In this document: piece after piece, positions 1 through 7,304 of the stretch
Numbering within the stretch: the stretch's first letter is position 1
Layout: each line of letters opens with the position of its first letter
Assembly (NCBI GenBank): GCA_946221495.1
Contig: CAMIFA010000060.1
Span: 1 to 25,939, forward strand
DNA: 25,939 bases
Source: an uncultured cyanobacterium
GTDB lineage: Bacteria > Cyanobacteriota > Cyanobacteriia > Cyanobacteriales > Chroococcidiopsidaceae
Direction of reading: 5' to 3'
The notes under the pieces: model-generated
The model's database searches: none
Seen by the model: the letters and a program-made list of their open reading frames with translations, nothing else
Told to the model about the DNA's origin: nothing
Translations under genes and position numbers: made by a program

Positions 1-57
1 TTTTATCTTTCCATTCTTCTATTCATTATCTTCGGAAACTGACAGAAGTGGGATACA

Positions 58-504
58 TTATTTGCTATTTAATTCTTGGCACTTGGCGATCGCGGCGCTA
101 TAGGCTGCTGAGTATTCAGTGCCGCCCAACATAACTTCACCGTAATAGTCGTAAGGTGGCATACCATAAATAGGCAGTGGATCGTCCTCGGGATAATCTT
201 CTTGTGCTTCTTCTATTGCTTGGGTAAGTTGCTGAACGCTTAAACTTTGTGCTGGAAAGTAATAAAGTTCTTGCTGATTTTTGTGCAAGTACAGCAGAGT
301 TGGATCGATGATTCGCTCCTCAATTTCTATCCAGGCATACTCAATGGGTACATAAGGCTCAACTGCGGCAACCAAAAAACCTTGGACATACATTGAATCT
401 ACGGTTACAAGTGCGGCTTGATAAGCGTTATCAAAGCAGTTAGGAGAATTAGTGCTAATGCGTTGAGCTATCTCTATTGAGAGAGTGACATCTAGTGTAC
501 TCAT
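58..504 (-). CDS. hypothetical acidic protein, 148 aa
   Basis: I do not recognise this family. The protein is soluble: there is no signal peptide and no membrane segment. It is acidic, with a run of Asp/Glu/Pro residues (EEAQEDYPEDDP) about two thirds along, followed by a Tyr/Gly/Pro-rich stretch (PIYGMPPYDYYGE) and a short Ala-rich helix at the C-terminus. I chose the ATG at 504, which gives MSTLDVT. A GTG seven codons upstream (525) is also in frame, and neither start has a clear Shine-Dalgarno sequence. It stands alone on the minus strand at the window edge, so its downstream partner, if any, is outside. Codon use is ordinary and it contains a GCGATCGC site, so it looks like a resident gene. 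Coding is likely; the function is unknown. Confidence 0.6.
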   Translation of the reverse strand: MSTLDVTLSIEIAQRISTNSPNCFDNAYQAALVTVDSMYVQGFLVAAVEPYVPIEYAWIEIEERIIDPTLLYLHKNQQELYYFPAQSLSVQQLTQAIEEAQEDYPEDDPLPIYGMPPYDYYGEVMLGGTEYSAAYSAAIAKCQELNSK

Positions 505-905
505 ACTAAAAAAGTATTTTACCACTCTGATATTTCAACATATATTAGGTTCTAGAAATTAAAAGTAGAAGGTAGCGCCAAAAAAATTGCCCAAAATTTG
601 AAGATGAGCATCAGGTCAAGTATCTTAAAAACTAGCGACTACAGCAAAAGTTGCTCTAGTGTGGATATTAAATAATGTAGACTACTACCCCTCCAGCACA
701 ATGGATAATGACTTACTGGTTTTTCTAGTTAGCGTTAGCATACTTATTGGCTATCTCATCTTCTCAGCTCTCACAGAAATGGGTACTAAATTGCCTAGAA
801 AAAATAAATAGTAACTAAAATAATTAATAAACATATAATACGCCAATGCTTTTAGCTCTTGTGAATTGCCAAGTTTATTATTAAGTAAATTAATTTTAGT
901 AAGCA
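505..905. other. AT-rich intergenic region between divergent genes
   Basis: This is about 400 bp between the minus-strand unknown gene and the plus-strand membrane-protein gene. It must hold the promoters of both, but I see no convincing -35/-10 pair. The only coding candidate is the 36-residue peptide annotated separately at 701-811. No RNA gene or long inverted repeat is visible. Confidence 0.4.
701..811 (+). CDS. possible one-helix membrane peptide, 36 aa
   Basis: An ATG at 701 opens a 36-codon frame ending in TAG at 811. The product starts MDNDLLVFLVSV, has a continuous hydrophobic stretch (about residues 5-24) and ends in a basic tail (KLPRKNK). An acidic N-terminus, one helix and a basic C-terminus is the layout of the small single-helix subunits found in cyanobacterial photosystems, cytochrome b6f and NDH-1 complexes, but I cannot match it to a named one. 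No clear Shine-Dalgarno precedes the ATG, which is not unusual in cyanobacteria. It lies about 95 bp upstream of the next plus-strand gene. It could also be a chance frame in AT-rich DNA; conservation in relatives would decide. Confidence 0.35.
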   Translation: MDNDLLVFLVSVSILIGYLIFSALTEMGTKLPRKNK

Positions 906-1256
906 ATGGTAATAGTAGTTATAGTTATTAACTTAGCTCTAGCTCTGATGCTGATGTATGGAGCTTGGAGCGTTTGGCAACTGCGATCGCAACTCGCACA
1001 GCTAGCAGATGCCTTATCTAACTATGAGCAGAGTATTCTTGCAGGGCTAAGTGGAACACCCGAAGCTATCTATACAATACAGATTAGCATTCATCAACTG
1101 GGTCAAGGTTCCCTACCATTGGATCTCAAACTCCTACGAATACAGCAGGTTTTAACTCTCCTTGGTGTTGGCAAGCAAATTTGGCAGCGATCGCGTTTGA
1201 TACGACGTGCCAGATTTTTGCCAAAAGCTTTGGCAAAATCCAAATTTTATCGATGA
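906..1256 (+). CDS. conserved membrane-anchored hypothetical protein, 116 aa
   Basis: The protein opens with a strong N-terminal membrane helix (about residues 2-24, beginning MVIVVIVINLALAL), followed by a predicted helical region rich in Gln/Leu and a basic C-terminus (RSRLIRRARFLPKALAKSKFYR from about residue 95). The layout suggests a bitopic inner or thylakoid membrane protein with a cytoplasmic positively charged tail. I do not know a function for it. It is followed 100 bp later by a YtxH-like gene and then a DUF948-like gene, all on the same strand. All three share the plan of a short N-terminal hydrophobic segment plus a helical body, so they may work together at the envelope. The ATG at 906 immediately precedes the membrane helix, which supports this start. 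Confidence 0.65.
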   Translation: MVIVVIVINLALALMLMYGAWSVWQLRSQLAQLADALSNYEQSILAGLSGTPEAIYTIQISIHQLGQGSLPLDLKLLRIQQVLTLLGVGKQIWQRSRLIRRARFLPKALAKSKFYR

Positions 1257-1356
1257 GGATGCCTAAAAGTGTAGTGGCATTCCTAGCGGATACTTGTTAC
1301 TGTCGTGCAAGGCAATAAAACCTACCTAGAATGGGTGTAAGGAGAAAGACGCGAAT

Positions 1357-1692
1357 ATGTCAAACCGTTCTGGAGTATTTATTGGTGGAGTGTTATTAGG
1401 TGCTGCGATTGGAACCCTTACAGGCTTGGTACTGGCTCCGCGCAGTGGTAGAGAAACACGGCAAATATTAAAAAAGTCTGCTGATGCCTTGCCAGAATTA
1501 GCGGAAGATTTATCAACCAGTGTGCAACTGCAAGCAGATCGCCTCTCTGAATCCGCACTACGCAACTGGGATGAAACTTTAGATCGATTACGGGAAGCGA
1601 TCGCAGCTGGCATAGAAGCAAGTCAGCAGGAGCGCCAAGCACTCAATCAAGAGATTGAACCCCCACCAAACACACCCACCCCTTTTAGATAG
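1357..1692 (+). CDS. YtxH-like protein, 111 aa
   Basis: The N-terminus contains a glycine-rich hydrophobic segment (GVFIGGVLLGAAIGTLTGLV, residues 6-25) followed directly by LAPRSGRETRQ. That is the hallmark of the YtxH family (small membrane-associated proteins with a G-rich helix and an 'LxAP.SG.E.R' motif). The rest is an amphipathic, probably coiled helical body, with a Pro/Thr-rich tail (PPPNTPTP). YtxH proteins are linked to stress responses in Firmicutes; their biochemical role is not known. A good Shine-Dalgarno, AAGGAG at 1339-1344, supports the ATG at 1357. The stop is 17 bp before the next gene, so the two are almost certainly co-transcribed. Confidence 0.8.
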   Translation: MSNRSGVFIGGVLLGAAIGTLTGLVLAPRSGRETRQILKKSADALPELAEDLSTSVQLQADRLSESALRNWDETLDRLREAIAAGIEASQQERQALNQEIEPPPNTPTPFR

Positions 1693-1709
1693 CTTATAGG
1701 TCGCATCCT

Positions 1710-2288
1710 GTGATTGACCCTTTATTTTGGCTCGGACTGTCGATTCTGTTAGTTGCTGTTAGTTTAACGGCGGTTTTGGTGGCTGCAATACCCGCTTTAC
1801 AAGAACTAGCGCGAGCAGCTCGTAGCGCTGAAAAGCTGTTTGATACTTTAAGACGCGACTTACCGCCTACTTTAGAAGCAATCCGCTTAACAGGCTTAGA
1901 GATCAGTGAATTAACTGATGATGCTAGTGATGGTGTTAAAAGTGCGGTTCAGGTTGCTCAACAAGTAGATCAAACTCTTGATAGCGCTGTTAAGAAAGCT
2001 CAAAAGGTAGAGAGCAGCACCCGCAGCGTTTTGACTGGGGTAAAAGCAGCTTGGAAAACTCTGACACGCACTCCGTCTAATCGTCGTCGGATGCAGTTAC
2101 GCGATCGCCCAGCGTCTCTGGAGGCGTTAACCTCTGTAGAGGAGAATTACTCGACATCATCACCGTACTACACTTATAAAAATAACTTTAAAGATCCCCA
2201 AACCTCACATGAGGAGCCTGCTAATTGGCATGACTCAGCAGATGGTGTGCTAGATTTTGAAGCGCCGCCAGCGCCACTAGACGAGTAG
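1710..2288 (+). CDS. DUF948-like membrane protein, 192 aa
   Basis: The start codon is GTG at 1710. One N-terminal membrane helix (about residues 5-27) is followed by a long amphipathic helical region (about 30-120) with regularly spaced hydrophobics and the phrase LPPTLEAIRLTGLEISELTD, as in DUF948 proteins. The last 70 residues are low-complexity, polar and probably disordered. DUF948 and YtxH proteins are commonly neighbours in cyanobacteria and Firmicutes, and the pair here is separated by only 17 bp. No enzymatic motif is visible. I infer a structural or stress-related role at the membrane, possibly by helix bundling with the YtxH partner. The GTG start is favoured because it sits directly before the membrane helix. 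Confidence 0.75.
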   Translation: MIDPLFWLGLSILLVAVSLTAVLVAAIPALQELARAARSAEKLFDTLRRDLPPTLEAIRLTGLEISELTDDASDGVKSAVQVAQQVDQTLDSAVKKAQKVESSTRSVLTGVKAAWKTLTRTPSNRRRMQLRDRPASLEALTSVEENYSTSSPYYTYKNNFKDPQTSHEEPANWHDSADGVLDFEAPPAPLDE

Positions 2289-2436
2289 ATGAATTAGGAC
2301 AAGTCTCATTAATCTCTTTGTCCCTCATGTCCTTTATCAGAACCTTTACTTATAATTTGGGCGTTCCCCACCCTATCCCTCTAAAAATTAAATTGCTGCA
2401 ACTGTTTATTTGCAGGAGCTTCAGAGCCTAAGACCC

Positions 2437-2457
2437 AAAAACTAAAATCTAAAATTG
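2437..2457. repeat. three-unit heptamer repeat
   Basis: Three consecutive 7-base units (AAAAACT, AAAATCT, AAAATTG) lie in the spacer between the DUF948-like and psb32-like genes. Short tandem heptamers of this kind are frequent in intergenic DNA of heterocystous and related cyanobacteria. The array is short and degenerate, and no function is implied. Confidence 0.4.
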
Positions 2458-2573
2458 TCTAAGATTACCTAAATTAGCTTAAAGTAAACAAATGTAAAGA
2501 AAATTTATCTACCGCTCTTTACAATGAAAAATCCTAGCTGAAATTCAAATTTGAGCTTTTTATTCATTTACCT

Positions 2574-3380
2574 ATGCAACGTTTTTTCTGGCGACAACTT
2601 CTAGCATCCCTGATAGCATTCTTCTTAGCAGGATCAGTTTGGGGGATATTTGCTCCTCCAGCACTGGCTTACAACAATCCTGACTTACTGCCCGACACTC
2701 CAACCCCAATTATTGATTTAGCTAAATCTCTAACCAGCGTTCAAGAAGAGCGCCTTGCTCAAGAACTAAGTCAATTTGAAGCTGAAACAGGCTGGAAACT
2801 GCGAGTTTTGACTCAATATGACCGTACACCTGGTTTAGCTGTCAAAAATTTCTGGGGACTAGATGATAAAAGCGTCCTGCTTGTTGCGGACTCGCGCGGT
2901 GGTAATATTCTCAATTTCAACGTCGGCGATGCTGTTTATCAGTTGCTACCGCGTACCTTTTGGGTAGAGTTGCAAACACGCTACGGCAATCTGTACTTTG
3001 TCCGCGAAGAAGGCGAAGACCAATCAATTTTGCAATCACTAGGCTCGATTAAAACTTGTTTAAGTCAAGGTGGTTGCCGCGTTGTCCCAGGGCTACCGCG
3101 AGAGCAGTGGATTCTCACCTTAATTACTTCTATAGTAGGTGGAATTATTTGTGGATTTGCGGCTCAACCGCGTCGTCCAGGGCAAATTTTTGCTTGGCAA
3201 TGGGCTTTAATTTTCTCACCACTGTGGGGCATCTTATTCATTGCTTTTGGTATTGGTCCTGTAGTGACGCGAACTTCTGATTGGCTACCTTTAGTGCGGA
3301 ATATCGCTGGTTTTCTAATCGGTGCTTTAGTTGCTTACCTATCACCAGTGCTTAATCGCTCTTCTGCTTCGGAAACTTGA
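2574..3380 (+). CDS. psb32: Psb32/TLP18.3-type TPM-domain protein, photosystem II repair
   Basis: The 268-residue product has an N-terminal signal segment ending in PPALA (residues 28-32), which predicts export to the thylakoid lumen or periplasm. It is followed by a TPM domain (about 40-160: PTPIIDLAKSLTSVQEERL, GWKLRVLTQY, KSVLLVADSRGGNILNFNVG). The C-terminal third holds hydrophobic segments at about 178-200, 208-232 and 240-260. TPM proteins of this type (Psb32 in cyanobacteria, TLP18.3 in plants) protect photosystem II and help its repair after photodamage. The pattern 'IKTCLSQGGCRVVPGLPREQW' just after the TPM domain, with its two cysteines, is characteristic of the cyanobacterial form as I remember it. 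The gene stands alone between two same-strand spacers, so it probably has its own promoter. The name rests on family resemblance, not on a computed alignment. Confidence 0.75.
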   Translation: MQRFFWRQLLASLIAFFLAGSVWGIFAPPALAYNNPDLLPDTPTPIIDLAKSLTSVQEERLAQELSQFEAETGWKLRVLTQYDRTPGLAVKNFWGLDDKSVLLVADSRGGNILNFNVGDAVYQLLPRTFWVELQTRYGNLYFVREEGEDQSILQSLGSIKTCLSQGGCRVVPGLPREQWILTLITSIVGGIICGFAAQPRRPGQIFAWQWALIFSPLWGILFIAFGIGPVVTRTSDWLPLVRNIAGFLIGALVAYLSPVLNRSSASET

Positions 3381-3505
3381 AGCTAAAAGGTGACTGAACT
3401 GAGATTAACAGTTACAAACAATGCAGTATTAGCTATTGCCAAGATTTGCCCTTGCAGGCTGGCGCTTGTAGTATTTGGATATTGACACACTGCGCGTAGT
3501 TGGGA

Positions 3506-4960
3506 ATGACACTCTTAAGCAATCGCTATCGCCTGATTCGAGAACTAGGAGTTGGTGGGTTTGGGAAGACATTTCTTGCAGAAGATACCCATATGCCTTC
3601 CCGTCGCTGCTGTGTAATTAAACAGCTTAAACCAATTACTAATAAGCCCCAAGTTTACCAACTTATTCAAGAACGGTTCCAACGTGAAGCCGCAATTTTA
3701 GAAGAACTAGGCGGCAAGAGCGAACAGATTCCGAAGTTGTACGGCTACTTTGCAGAGGCAGGGCAGTTTTATCTTGTCCAAGAATTAATAGAGGGTCAAA
3801 CTCTTAGCCATAAGGTGCAACACGAAGGGCTGTTAAGCGAAAGTTTAGTTAAAGAGATTCTTAAAAATATCCTGCCCGTTCTTGATTATGTCCATAGTAA
3901 GCGCATCGTCCACCGAGATATTAAGCCGGACAACATAATTTTGCGGGACTGGGATGATAAACCAGTTTTAATTGATTTTGGCGCAGTTAGAGAAACTATG
4001 GCTACTTTAGTATCTCAGAGTAATAACACCAAATCAATTGTGATTGGAACGCCGGGATTTATGCCTGGGGAACAAGCATCTGGTCGTCCTGTATATGCCA
4101 GCGATTTGTACAGTTTAGGACTAACAGCAATTTATCTTTTAACTGGCAAATTGCCACAACAATTAGAAACTGAACCACAAACTGGGGAAATTATCTGGCA
4201 GCACTACGCTACAAGTGTAAGTTCGCAGCTAAGGGGAGTGCTGGAACAGGCGATTCAACCTCAAGTGCGCGATCGCTACCCTAGTGCTAAAGCGATGTTA
4301 GATGCAATCCAATCTTCTCCTGTACCTATTCCGGCAACAGTAATTCCAACTCCACCTCAGCAGGTAATTCCAGTTACCCCACCGCCGACAATTCGCCGCA
4401 ATAGACAGATTCCTATTAACAGCCTGCTTATAGGTGGTTTAGTTGGTGCATCTGTGATTATTGGTTTTTTACTTACAAAGTCCCCGACTCCAGTAGCACA
4501 GCAGTCTCCAGTTACAACTCCTGAAAAGCCGCAAGCAACAGAAACTCCTAGTCAGACACCAACACCAGAAGCTAATAAGGCTACTACTATACCAACATCA
4601 AAGCCCACATCTTTAGTTCCTTCAAATGATAATTTGGATACCACAGCAGCTATTACTTCAAAACCAACCTTAGCTCAAGATCAAGATTACTCTTGGTTAG
4701 CTTACAAATCAGTTACAGACACAGATTTAGCTGGTAAAAGTGCTTTTGAGTTGGATATTATCAGAAATTCAATTTTTGCTCGTCATGGTCGCCAATTTGT
4801 TAATCAGGAATTGCAAAATTACTTTAACAATCAACCTTGGTATCGTCCTATCTACTCACCTAAAACATTTCCTAATAATTTACTATCTAATTTAGAAAGA
4901 AAAAATGCTGCTTATATCTTGCAATACCAAAATCAAAATGGCTTACGATGGGTAAGATGA
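3506..4960 (+). CDS. Ser/Thr protein kinase with transmembrane segment and YARHG domain
   Basis: This is a 484-residue Hanks-type kinase. Residues 7-270 carry the kinase fold: glycine loop GVGGFGKTF (15-23), the ATP-binding lysine in VIKQL (K39), catalytic loop HRDIKPDN (136-143, Asp138), DFG at 157-159 and GTPGFMPGEQ at the activation segment. All catalytic residues are present. A Pro-rich linker leads to one membrane helix (about 305-324), then a Thr/Pro-rich spacer (about 325-390). A YARHG domain (about 395-475, core FARHGRQF at 424-431) then lies on the far side of the membrane. YARHG domains are extracytoplasmic modules probably acting in cell-wall or ligand sensing. The expected role is a transmembrane receptor kinase. 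I use the ATG at 3506; an in-frame TTG two codons upstream is less likely. Confidence 0.88.
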   Translation: MTLLSNRYRLIRELGVGGFGKTFLAEDTHMPSRRCCVIKQLKPITNKPQVYQLIQERFQREAAILEELGGKSEQIPKLYGYFAEAGQFYLVQELIEGQTLSHKVQHEGLLSESLVKEILKNILPVLDYVHSKRIVHRDIKPDNIILRDWDDKPVLIDFGAVRETMATLVSQSNNTKSIVIGTPGFMPGEQASGRPVYASDLYSLGLTAIYLLTGKLPQQLETEPQTGEIIWQHYATSVSSQLRGVLEQAIQPQVRDRYPSAKAMLDAIQSSPVPIPATVIPTPPQQVIPVTPPPTIRRNRQIPINSLLIGGLVGASVIIGFLLTKSPTPVAQQSPVTTPEKPQATETPSQTPTPEANKATTIPTSKPTSLVPSNDNLDTTAAITSKPTLAQDQDYSWLAYKSVTDTDLAGKSAFELDIIRNSIFARHGRQFVNQELQNYFNNQPWYRPIYSPKTFPNNLLSNLERKNAAYILQYQNQNGLRWVR

Positions 4961-4977
4961 CTTCTAGCATTACATAG

Positions 4978-5000
4978 TTATTTAAACAATGTTTAAATAA
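4978..5000. terminator. perfect inverted repeat between convergent genes
   Basis: Arms TTATTTAAAC (4978-4987) and GTTTAAATAA (4991-5000) form a 10-bp stem with a 3-base loop. They lie in the 81-bp gap between the stop of the YARHG kinase and the stop of the minus-strand membrane-protein gene. The position suits a bidirectional terminator. The stem is very AT-rich and has no long U-tract, so it may be weak. Confidence 0.45.
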
Positions 5001-5041
5001 TTTGCTACCTCAGCAAACTTAAAAATTTTCTAATTTTTTGT

Positions 5042-5764
5042 CTAATTTAAGAGATTTAATCTATCGTACTTTCTTGATGAAGGGCGTGGTTTTCTTTTAG
5101 AACGACGACGCGGTTGATCTGCATCGCCTCGGATGCGACGACTAACTTCTACAAACATAAACCTTTGCAGGTAAGGATAGTCACTTACCCACAAATTACG
5201 ACTAGGAATAAAAACGTCAGTTACTCTGGCAATGGTACTTAAATCTGGTTTATTCGAGAGGACAATCATTTCCACAATTTGATTGGGAGCGATCGCATTA
5301 TGTTCCCGACGTAGTGGAACTTGGATCTCGGTAGTAAATCCTGTTTCATCCCCGACTTCTAAATTAAGCCTACTCTCTCGGTTTTCGACAATTACTAGAT
5401 CACCTCTATTGCTGACTGTTTCCTCTTTACCAATTAATTCTTCCGTCACAAATACATCCAGCACTCGACCCCGAAAGAAGCCACTGTACTTGTAGCGGCG
5501 GTATTCTGCATTGCGTAAACTTGCCCACAATACAGGTCCCCATAGCCAGTAAAGCGCTGCAACTGTCCCTAATAAAAAGCTGAAAAGATTAAATCCCTGT
5601 CCGAGGAGGATTGCCAAAACAATAATCACTACTACGGCTACAACAGAAATTAACAGCCGTCTTAAAAAATCTGGAGATTTTCCACTGCAATAACGGTACT
5701 GATCGCCAGTAGCAATGCGGGGGATAAGTTGTTCAAATTTTTGTCGCGTGAGTGGAACCAACAT
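5042..5764 (-). CDS. conserved cyanobacterial membrane protein, 240 aa
   Basis: The N-terminal 30 residues are soluble. Two adjacent membrane helices follow (about 36-56 and 62-80, the second containing the Trp-rich LYWLWGPVLWASL). A beta-rich cytoplasmic domain (about 95-215) comes next, and the tail is strongly basic (QPRRRSKRKPRPSSRKY). Homologues in cyanobacterial genomes are often labelled 'phosphate ABC transporter permease', but a 240-residue two-helix protein lacks the fold and length of a PstA/PstC permease, so I do not adopt that name. The gene starts 22 bp after dapB on the same strand, so the two are likely co-transcribed. No catalytic motif is visible. The basic tail could bind nucleic acid or anionic lipid, but that is a guess. 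Confidence 0.7.
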   Translation of the reverse strand: MLVPLTRQKFEQLIPRIATGDQYRYCSGKSPDFLRRLLISVVAVVVIIVLAILLGQGFNLFSFLLGTVAALYWLWGPVLWASLRNAEYRRYKYSGFFRGRVLDVFVTEELIGKEETVSNRGDLVIVENRESRLNLEVGDETGFTTEIQVPLRREHNAIAPNQIVEMIVLSNKPDLSTIARVTDVFIPSRNLWVSDYPYLQRFMFVEVSRRIRGDADQPRRRSKRKPRPSSRKYDRLNLLN

Positions 5765-5786
5765 GATGAAATTTTGAGTTAATAAC

Positions 5787-6611
5787 TCACAGTATCTTTT
5801 CTAAACCATAAACCAAAGATTTGAGTTGGAGGACTTTGCGAATTGCAAGTAGCACTCCTGGCATATAACAAGCGCGATCGCTCGTGTCGTGACGCAGAGT
5901 ATATATTTGACCTGCTGCCCCAAAAATCACTTCCTGATGGGCAATTAGCCCTGGTAAACGTACACTATGAATCCGAATGCCATCCTTAGCTAAACTGCCT
6001 CTAGCTCCTGGTAATTTTTCTGTTTCCTCCACCACAGCCTGATTATAAGTTTTACCCATTTCTGCCAACATTTGAGCAGTTTGAATTGCCGTCCCACTTG
6101 GCGCATCCGCTTTTTGATTATGATGCAGTTCAATAATTTCCACATGATCAAAATACTGAGACGCTGTAATTGCCGCTTGTTGGAGTAATACCATTCCAAT
6201 TGAGAAGTTAGGGATAAGTAGACAGCCTGTGCTAGCTTTATCGGCAAATTCAGTTAAATCGTAAATTTGCTCTGGACTTAAGCCAGTCGTGCCAACAACG
6301 GGACGGATACCATAGGCGATCGCTGACCGGACATGATCGTAAACTGTACTCGGATGAGTAAAATCTACCATCACTCCCAGCTGTCTTTCCTGCGCTGCGA
6401 ACGCTAGCATCGACTCTAGCTGATCGGTAATTGGAACTTCTAAGGGTTCCAAACCTGCTAGTTCCCCAGCATCTTTACCCTGATGTTCAGGATCACGGTC
6501 AATTGCCCCCAATAAAGTCATATCATCTGCTTGTGCTACTGCTTTGACTACTTCACGACCCATTTTGCCAGCAGCACCGTTAACAACTACAGGGATAGGA
6601 GCTTGTGCCAT
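5787..6611 (-). CDS. dapB: 4-hydroxy-tetrahydrodipicolinate reductase
   Basis: DapB reduces 4-hydroxy-tetrahydrodipicolinate to tetrahydrodipicolinate with NAD(P)H in the lysine and meso-diaminopimelate pathway, so it feeds both protein and peptidoglycan synthesis in the cytoplasm. The 274-residue protein is full length. The N-terminal dinucleotide-binding motif is VNGAAGKMGREV (10-21). The substrate and catalytic signature ELHHNQKADAPSGTA (161-175) contains the conserved His163/His164 pair and Lys167. VGTTG (106-110) and PNFSIG (134-139) are also as expected. The ATG at 6611 leaves a normal N-terminus two residues longer than many homologues. It is the first gene of a probable two-gene unit with the membrane protein 22 bp downstream. 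The next gene upstream is on the opposite strand, so the 195-bp gap holds two divergent promoters. Confidence 0.96.
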   Translation of the reverse strand: MAQAPIPVVVNGAAGKMGREVVKAVAQADDMTLLGAIDRDPEHQGKDAGELAGLEPLEVPITDQLESMLAFAAQERQLGVMVDFTHPSTVYDHVRSAIAYGIRPVVGTTGLSPEQIYDLTEFADKASTGCLLIPNFSIGMVLLQQAAITASQYFDHVEIIELHHNQKADAPSGTAIQTAQMLAEMGKTYNQAVVEETEKLPGARGSLAKDGIRIHSVRLPGLIAHQEVIFGAAGQIYTLRHDTSDRACYMPGVLLAIRKVLQLKSLVYGLEKIL

Positions 6612-6806
6612 ATCAGGATATTTTTATACTCGTCAAGCGCATTCTAAACTAAGAATGGTAATAGCTGGCATCTACCTAACTTTTCTCTTGCCAATTGGTT
6701 ACAGCCACCATTTAGCTGATGCTACTTAATAACTTGATTAGCAAATATAAAATTATTTAAGATCATCCTAAGTCTAAATTTTTATTGCAATTTTTTGTAA
6801 AAGTAT

Positions 6807-7076
6807 ATGAACTGTGAATTATGCCAAAGGGAAGTGGAGAAAGTGACAGTTCACCATCTGATCCCCAGACAGAAAAATGGCCATCACGGTCCAAAAATTA
6901 ATATCTGTTCTGCTTGCCACAGACAAATTCATACTTTATTTGATAATACGCGGTTGGCTCAAGAGCTGAATACACTAGAAAAATTAAAAAGCGAACCGCA
7001 AATGTGGAAATTCTTATCTTGGGTGAGGAAGCAAGACCCAAATAAACGAATTAAAGTTGAGCGCAGGAAGAATTGA
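6807..7076 (+). CDS. small HNH-type zinc-finger nuclease-like protein, 89 aa
   Basis: Two zinc-binding pairs, C3-x2-C6 and C34-x2-C37, surround the HNH core: HHLIPR (H16, H17), NIC (N32) and CHRQIH (H38, H42). The spacing matches the short HNH endonuclease-like proteins of cyanobacteria, which consist of little more than the beta-beta-alpha metal finger plus a C-terminal helix. The C-terminus is basic (NKRIKVERRKN). All candidate metal ligands are present, so nuclease activity is possible, but no substrate is known. It is a stand-alone gene. It is not inside an intron, and no restriction methylase, toxin partner or phage gene lies beside it. The ATG at 6807 directly precedes the first Cys motif. 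Confidence 0.75.
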   Translation: MNCELCQREVEKVTVHHLIPRQKNGHHGPKINICSACHRQIHTLFDNTRLAQELNTLEKLKSEPQMWKFLSWVRKQDPNKRIKVERRKN

Positions 7077-7304
7077 AAATTTATTATGTGTATCTAATAA
7101 ATGCGATCGCATTCATAATTTGACACTAAATATTCATGTATTCCCTTTAAAGAATTGATACTTTGATCCGGCTAGGTGAAATGCGATCGCCTGAAAAATA
7201 TAAAAAACAAATGGATAATTTCGGCAAATCTAGTCTGTGTTCTCACCATGATTAGATTATCTATTAATTCACCACTGCTACGCCTGTGCAAAGGCTAAAA
7301 GCTA

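Noticed and set aside
2297..2323. GGACAA/TTGTCC inverted repeat after the DUF948-like gene
   Set aside because: A six-bp stem with a 15-base loop and no T-tract is too weak to call a terminator.
5042..5764. Label 'phosphate ABC transporter permease' for the gene after dapB
   Set aside because: Only two membrane helices and no permease signature; the protein is too short and lacks neighbouring pst genes.
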